Assembly: GCA_034336665.1 (NCBI GenBank)
Contig: CM067564.1
Coordinates: forward strand, 46,299,451 to 46,363,450
Direction of reading: 5' to 3'
DNA length: 64,000 bases
From: Luscinia megarhynchos
Taxonomy: Eukaryota > Chordata > Aves > Passeriformes > Turdidae
The position numbers and the translations under genes are program-made. Position 1 is the stretch's first letter. Each line of letters opens with the position of its first letter. Positions 60,498 to 64,000 of the stretch are shown here, one piece after another. The notes under the pieces were generated by a model. That model had not been told where the DNA came from. It saw only the letters and a program-made list of their open reading frames with translations, and ran no database searches.

Positions 60498-60724
60498 GAG
60501 ACTGTGTGTCTTAGGCTGTGAGTAATTTGGGCCAGAGGATGGTTCAGGGCACAATCCCTTGAGGTGGTCAAGAATATCTTCATTGCCTTAGGGGGCCTGA
60601 CCTTTCCAGGAGACCAGGGGCTTTTGTGAATGCCTTGTCCCCCCCATGTGAGTCCATAGGATCCAAATTCTGAAACTAAAATTGTGAACTAGTAACTTCT
60701 GAGTTTCTACTCAGGCTCTGGAGA

Positions 60725-60800
60725 TCAAGGCCCAGGAGTTAGAGATTTTGACTCTTCATCTCCCCAGTGGGACTTAGGCACTCAAGCCTCTTTAGAAATC
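60725..60800. repeat. possible ancient repeat scrap
   Basis: CAGTGGGACTTAGGCACTCA then AGCCTCTTTAGAAATCTATG recalls the GGGACTTAGGCACCTAA...CCTTTGAAAATC motif of old reptile/bird palindromic repeats. Confidence 0.3.
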
Positions 60801-60884
60801 TATGTCTCTGGACTTGAGCCACCCAAGCTCTGAGCTGCACACATATTTTTCACAGGAGAGCATTGGCTTTCCCATGTTATTTGT

Positions 60885-60945
60885 GATTCATGTTAAGCAT
60901 ATGCTTAAGGGCCTTCCTGGGTTGGAGTCTGAAAAACATATCTCC
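60885..60945. repeat. ancient palindromic repeat fragment (AAGCATATGCTTAAG type)
   Basis: CATGTTAAGCATATGCTTAA followed by GGGCCTTCCTGGGTTGGAGT corresponds to the TTAAGCATGTGCTTAAGTGCTTTGCTGGAT arm of the repeat that is better preserved at 62905-63065. Confidence 0.45.
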
Positions 60946-60984
60946 TGAAGCCAAATTTTCAACAGCAGCCTGTCATGGGAGAAG

Positions 60985-61010
60985 GGAGGAGGAAGGGAGG
61001 GAGGGAGGCT
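60985..61010. repeat. (GGGA)n purine tract
   Basis: GGAGGAGGAAGGGAGGGAGG then GAGGC, a short G-rich purine run. Confidence 0.9.
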
Positions 61011-61135
61011 AGCTCTGGCTATCCAACTTTATCCCATCATATTTGGTATCAGAGGCCTTCTCACTTGCAAAACAAAACACATGATAGTCAGGAACAGGGG
61101 CCCTTGACATGCCTGGTATTTTATCTTCTCTATCT

Positions 61136-61262
61136 TTAAGGAAGGGATATTAGTCCTCATTTCTCAATCTCAGATGGTTGTTGTGAAGATTAATTACTTA
61201 ATGTTTTACAGCACAGAAAATGTAAGGTGCTACTATATAAAAGTATTATTAAGTGCCTGCAG
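61136..61262 (+). mobile_element. MIR SINE relic
   Basis: GGGATATTAGTCCTCATTTC, CAGATGGTTGTTGTGAAGAT followed by TAATTACTTAATG, CAGCACAGAAAATGTAAGGT then GCTACTATATAAAAGTATTA match the MIR 3' half (GGATAATAGTACCTACCTCATAGGGTTGTTGTGAGGATTAAAT...AAGCGCT...TATTATTA). Confidence 0.75.
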
Positions 61263-61559
61263 GGTCTTGCTGTCTAATGTGGCTGAATGGGAGAGGCTCT
61301 GAACCGTGGAGATTAAGCAATTTTAGAATAGTTCTTTCCAAATTGCATTATTTTTAACTCTTTGTTGTTCTAATGTTCTCTCAACAGGGTTTGGAAATAT
61401 TTACCCTAATAATTGTATTTTTCTATTTGCTTTTACACTCACTTTTAAATAAACACAAGTCCTAGGTTTTTATCTGCATACAGAGTTGTATTGGCTTAAA
61501 TAAAGGTGTGATTTTACACCAATTTCATTTATCCTAATCCTTTTATTTCAATTTAAAAT

Positions 61560-61702
61560 TAGGCTTATTCTAGTTTGGCATAAGCTGATTCAGTACAAGT
61601 TTACGATAAACTGAGATAAGCCACTCTAAAACTGAAATTAGTGTGTCCACATAGGGATTTGCTCTAGTTTAAGCAAGCTATGAATTTGAACACAAGTTAT
61701 CG
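61560..61702. repeat. possible ancient DNA-transposon relic
   Basis: AGGCTTATTCTAGTTTGGCA, AAACTGAGATAAGCCACTCT, AATTAGTGTGTCCACATAGG and ATTTGCTCTAGTTTAAGCAA have the sense of an old amniote MITE-like repeat with AACTGGTTTAA...GTGTCCACACTAG motifs. Weak call. Confidence 0.33.
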
Positions 61703-61884
61703 TGGCATAACCTAGAAAATGAATTTACAGCTTGCAAATGATTAAGCAGTACCTTCTAATGCACTTAACCCTGAGCACCTCCTTTCCAAAAAACTTAATT
61801 TTAATCCAGAGATAACCTACCTGCAAATGCTGCCCTATTTAAAACAGGGTGAAAACATGCACGTGTTAAACTGTAAGGTCATGG

Positions 61885-62004
61885 AGTAGTTTTGGTTTGG
61901 AAGGAACCTTCAAGATCATTGTGTTCCAACCTTTCTGCCATGGGCAGGGGCACCTGCCACTAGACCAGGTTGCTCAGAGCCCCATCCAGCCTCTGAAGCA
62001 CTCA
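61885..62004 (-). mobile_element. CR1 LINE, 3' end fragment
   Basis: GTTTTGGTTTGGAAGGAACC, TTCAAGATCATTGTGTTCCA, CTGCCATGGGCAGGGGCACC, TGCCACTAGACCAGGTTGCT and CAGAGCCCCATCCAGCCTC are clear reverse CR1 blocks. About 115 bp. Confidence 0.96.
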
Positions 62005-62201
62005 GGAATTGATATATTTCCAACGAGAATGGGAGAAAGAGGGAATATATTTACAAAAGGACTATTGCACAGCTTGGGCTGCAGTCCTCTACCTTGCAGG
62101 AATGCCAGAGAGGATGGAGTGGGGTTGGCCACCATCCAGCTTGAATGTTGTGTGTGCAACTGCTAACAAACTCCAAATTCACCCTTCTTGCTCAATCTTA
62201 T

Positions 62202-62216
62202 TTGTGTGTGTGTGTG
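62202..62216. repeat. short (TG)n
   Basis: Seven TG units. Confidence 0.9.
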
Positions 62217-62234
62217 CTGCCTTGGCTGCCTCAC

Positions 62235-62258
62235 GTCCGTGCCAACGTGTGCACGGAC
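62235..62258. repeat. CpG-containing inverted repeat (hairpin)
   Basis: GTCCGTGC, an 8-nt loop CAACGTGT, then GCACGGAC form a perfect 8-bp stem. The stem-loop and its first flanking bases carry several CpG dinucleotides (CACGTCCG, AACGTG, CACGGACACG), unusual for this CpG-poor window. Confidence 0.85.
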
Positions 62259-62904
62259 ACGCTCTGGATTGCTGCTGCCCCAGTGAGTCACTCCTAATCA
62301 AAACTGTGGCCATCAACACTGCTTTTGTCTTGGCACAGGTAGTTGCACAACTGGTAGACTGACAGGAGGTTGATGGAAACTCAAGTGTATGTAGGGGTGT
62401 TAACAGAAAGGGAGGGAATGTGGCTTGTTCTGCTACAAGGGCAAGAAAAAATAAGTAAAGAAAAAGAGAAGTGAAAGGAAAATAGAAGGGAAATTAAATA
62501 AAAAGAGAGAAATAATTATTTAGTTCTTTCTGCCAATATTAGCAATAGACACACTATGGATAAAAATTAGAGAAAACACAGTGGAAATTCTTTTTGGCCT
62601 CTATTTTGGATAATATTGGGTCAAAATATATCTGATATGAAACACTTCCAAGGTAGCAAAATTGGATTGCATGTGAAAAATCTGTTTTCCTACAACATAT
62701 ATTTTTATTTCTCCATAATGACTCAAATTTTTTGTTACCTGGTGTCTGTCAAGCACTGATAAACATGATTAGCAAAACAAATAGGGCTATTAAAATTTTC
62801 CCCCTTCACTTAATTTTTTATTTCATTCAAAACAGACTGAAGTTTTTATAAAATCAAAAAAACCTAAATTTAGGCTCTCGAAACCTTATTTAGAAACTTA
62901 AGTG
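62259..62904. other. unannotated sequence with a purine-rich stretch
   Basis: 62440-62520 is almost pure A/G (AAGAAAAAATAAGTAAAGAA and continuation). A plus-strand frame running 62009-62362 mixes CR1-flanking and unique sequence and has no recognised product. Confidence 0.45.
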
Positions 62905-63065
62905 AGAACCTTATTTAGCAAAGATCATAAGCACATGTTTAAATTGATCCTGGTTCAGGAATGTGCTTAAGTATATGCTTTAATCTGATTAAATATGTGT
63001 TTAATGTTAAACACATGTTGAAATGCTTTGCTGAATTGTGGCCTGATTTTCAAAAGTGTTAAGTA
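62905..63065. repeat. ancient palindromic amniote repeat (AAGCACATG type)
   Basis: AAGCACATGTTTAAATTGAT then CCTGGTTCAGGAATGTGCTT, and TTAAACACATGTTGAAATGC followed by TTTGCTGAATTGTGGCCTGA, reproduce the arms of a widespread reptile/bird palindromic repeat (TTCAGCAAAGCACTTAAGCA...TGCTTAAGTGCTTTGCTGAATTGGGGCCTGA). It is probably a non-autonomous DNA transposon. Family name not known to me. Confidence 0.68.
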
Positions 63066-63168
63066 CCTTGAACATCTCATTAAGGTCAAGAAAAGCTGCA
63101 TGTCTTCATGCTCTTACCCATCAAGGCATTTTCTTACATGTTTGATTTCAGATTTAGGAGCCTAGCCA

Positions 63169-63185
63169 TTTTTTTTTTTTTTTTT
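63169..63185. repeat. poly-T tract
   Basis: Seventeen T residues. Confidence 0.9.
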
Positions 63186-64000
63186 GGTAAAATTTTGAAC
63201 TTGGTTTTGCTGAAGATAAACACAGTAACATCTGGATTCATACCTTATCTGAACTATCTACCACTAATGAGTTTTCAAAGTTGGACTGAAGGACTGAAAA
63301 CATCAGCATAGCTTCAGTTTGTTTGGCTTTCTTTTATTTTTGTTTTTAAAATGTAATTTTTAGTGCTCTCTGTTTCCATTTGGAAAGGCTCTGCTCTTTC
63401 CAGTCCCAGCCAACACTGAGAAGTGAAAAGATGTGTGAAAGGAACTATTACTACTAACATTATTAAGTGCTGACAGCATTCTTAGTTCAGTACAAGACAC
63501 GACTGAAGGCAGACCCTTCCTTGCACATCTTTACTCACAGGTAGTCTGGAATAATTTCAAATTCCATATATCTCTTCAGGGTGGTTTCTATTTTATCTGA
63601 AATAGTTTTCCTTTTTCTAAGAAAAACAAAGAGATAGTTTAGACTTAGAAAGATTTTTTCCTCTCCTATTCTAACAAATTAAAGCCCAGCCGTGTTTTGG
63701 CTTCTAAAACTTCTAAAAGTCTGCTCAATCCTATTGCTCTTTTTGCCATCATTCTTAAGAAGAAACTTACAAAGAGCTTCTCACTGCATAAATCTTTATA
63801 TATGTAGGTTTTTGCATTATGTTTTTTCTTCACAAGGAACATTCCTATAACCTTCGCCCACGTATTTTGCTTTACATCAGTAGCAGCTTTCCTCTTGACT
63901 CAGAAAAGTTTTAGATCTACCCTAAAAGCCTTTCTGCAGCTGAGCCTTGCTAAGGGGGAGTAAATCTTAGCCTGTTCCCACCTGCTTATACTCACTGTTT
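63186..64000. other. unannotated sequence
   Basis: Nothing supported to the window end. Confidence 0.45.

Noticed and set aside
1..64000. CRISPR arrays, operons, phage-like or prokaryotic defence systems
   Set aside because: The repeat content (CR1, MIR, L2-type, ERVL LTR) and splice-like signals show vertebrate DNA, and no regularly spaced direct repeats with unique spacers or bacterial gene clusters exist.

Overview
The window is eukaryotic, AT-rich and almost entirely non-coding. It is best explained as intronic or intergenic DNA from a bird, probably a songbird. The dominant interspersed repeat is the 3' end of CR1 LINEs, in both orientations. There is a decayed endogenous-retrovirus LTR of the avian ERVL type. 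Older amniote relics are scattered throughout (MIR, L2-type 3' ends, an L3-like CR1, palindromic DNA-transposon pieces). There are no mammalian Alu/L1/B-type elements. There are no operons, ribosome binding sites, CRISPR arrays, tRNA or rRNA genes, and no long open frame with a recognisable protein.

The best-supported gene is a partial minus-strand model made of the last three coding exons at 13758-13846, 13128-13205 and 8477-8541. Donor and acceptor sites are present and the reading phase is compatible across both introns. The C-terminus is a lysine-rich helical tail ending in FLT-stop. I do not recognise the protein. If the model is right, most of the window upstream (coordinates above 14 kb) would be intron or 5' flank of this gene, and the region below 8.4 kb its 3' UTR and downstream flank. 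Weaker exon-like segments with good splice sites occur at 509-587 (+), 4570-4710 (+), 32446-32542 (-) and 42358-42503 (-). They may be pseudo-exons.

Layout. 0-8.4 kb: AT-rich flank with a poly-T tract, one ancient repeat and a TA-rich minisatellite. 8.4-14 kb: the terminal exons, with three CR1 pieces among them. 14-26 kb: ancient repeats, a 215-bp A/C-rich tract, CR1 copies, small satellites and a solo LTR next to a CR1. 26-40 kb: repeat-poor sequence with an L2-type relic and one CR1, including stretches that look like conserved non-coding DNA. 41 kb: a 138-bp (ATTCT)n array grown directly from a CR1 tail. 42-59 kb: further relics (MIR, CR1, L3-like CR1) and short tandem duplications. 59-63.2 kb: the densest repeat cluster, with four CR1 pieces, a MIR and several palindromic-repeat fragments.

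I found no convincing novel molecular system. All repeat-family assignments come from remembered family motifs, not a database search.
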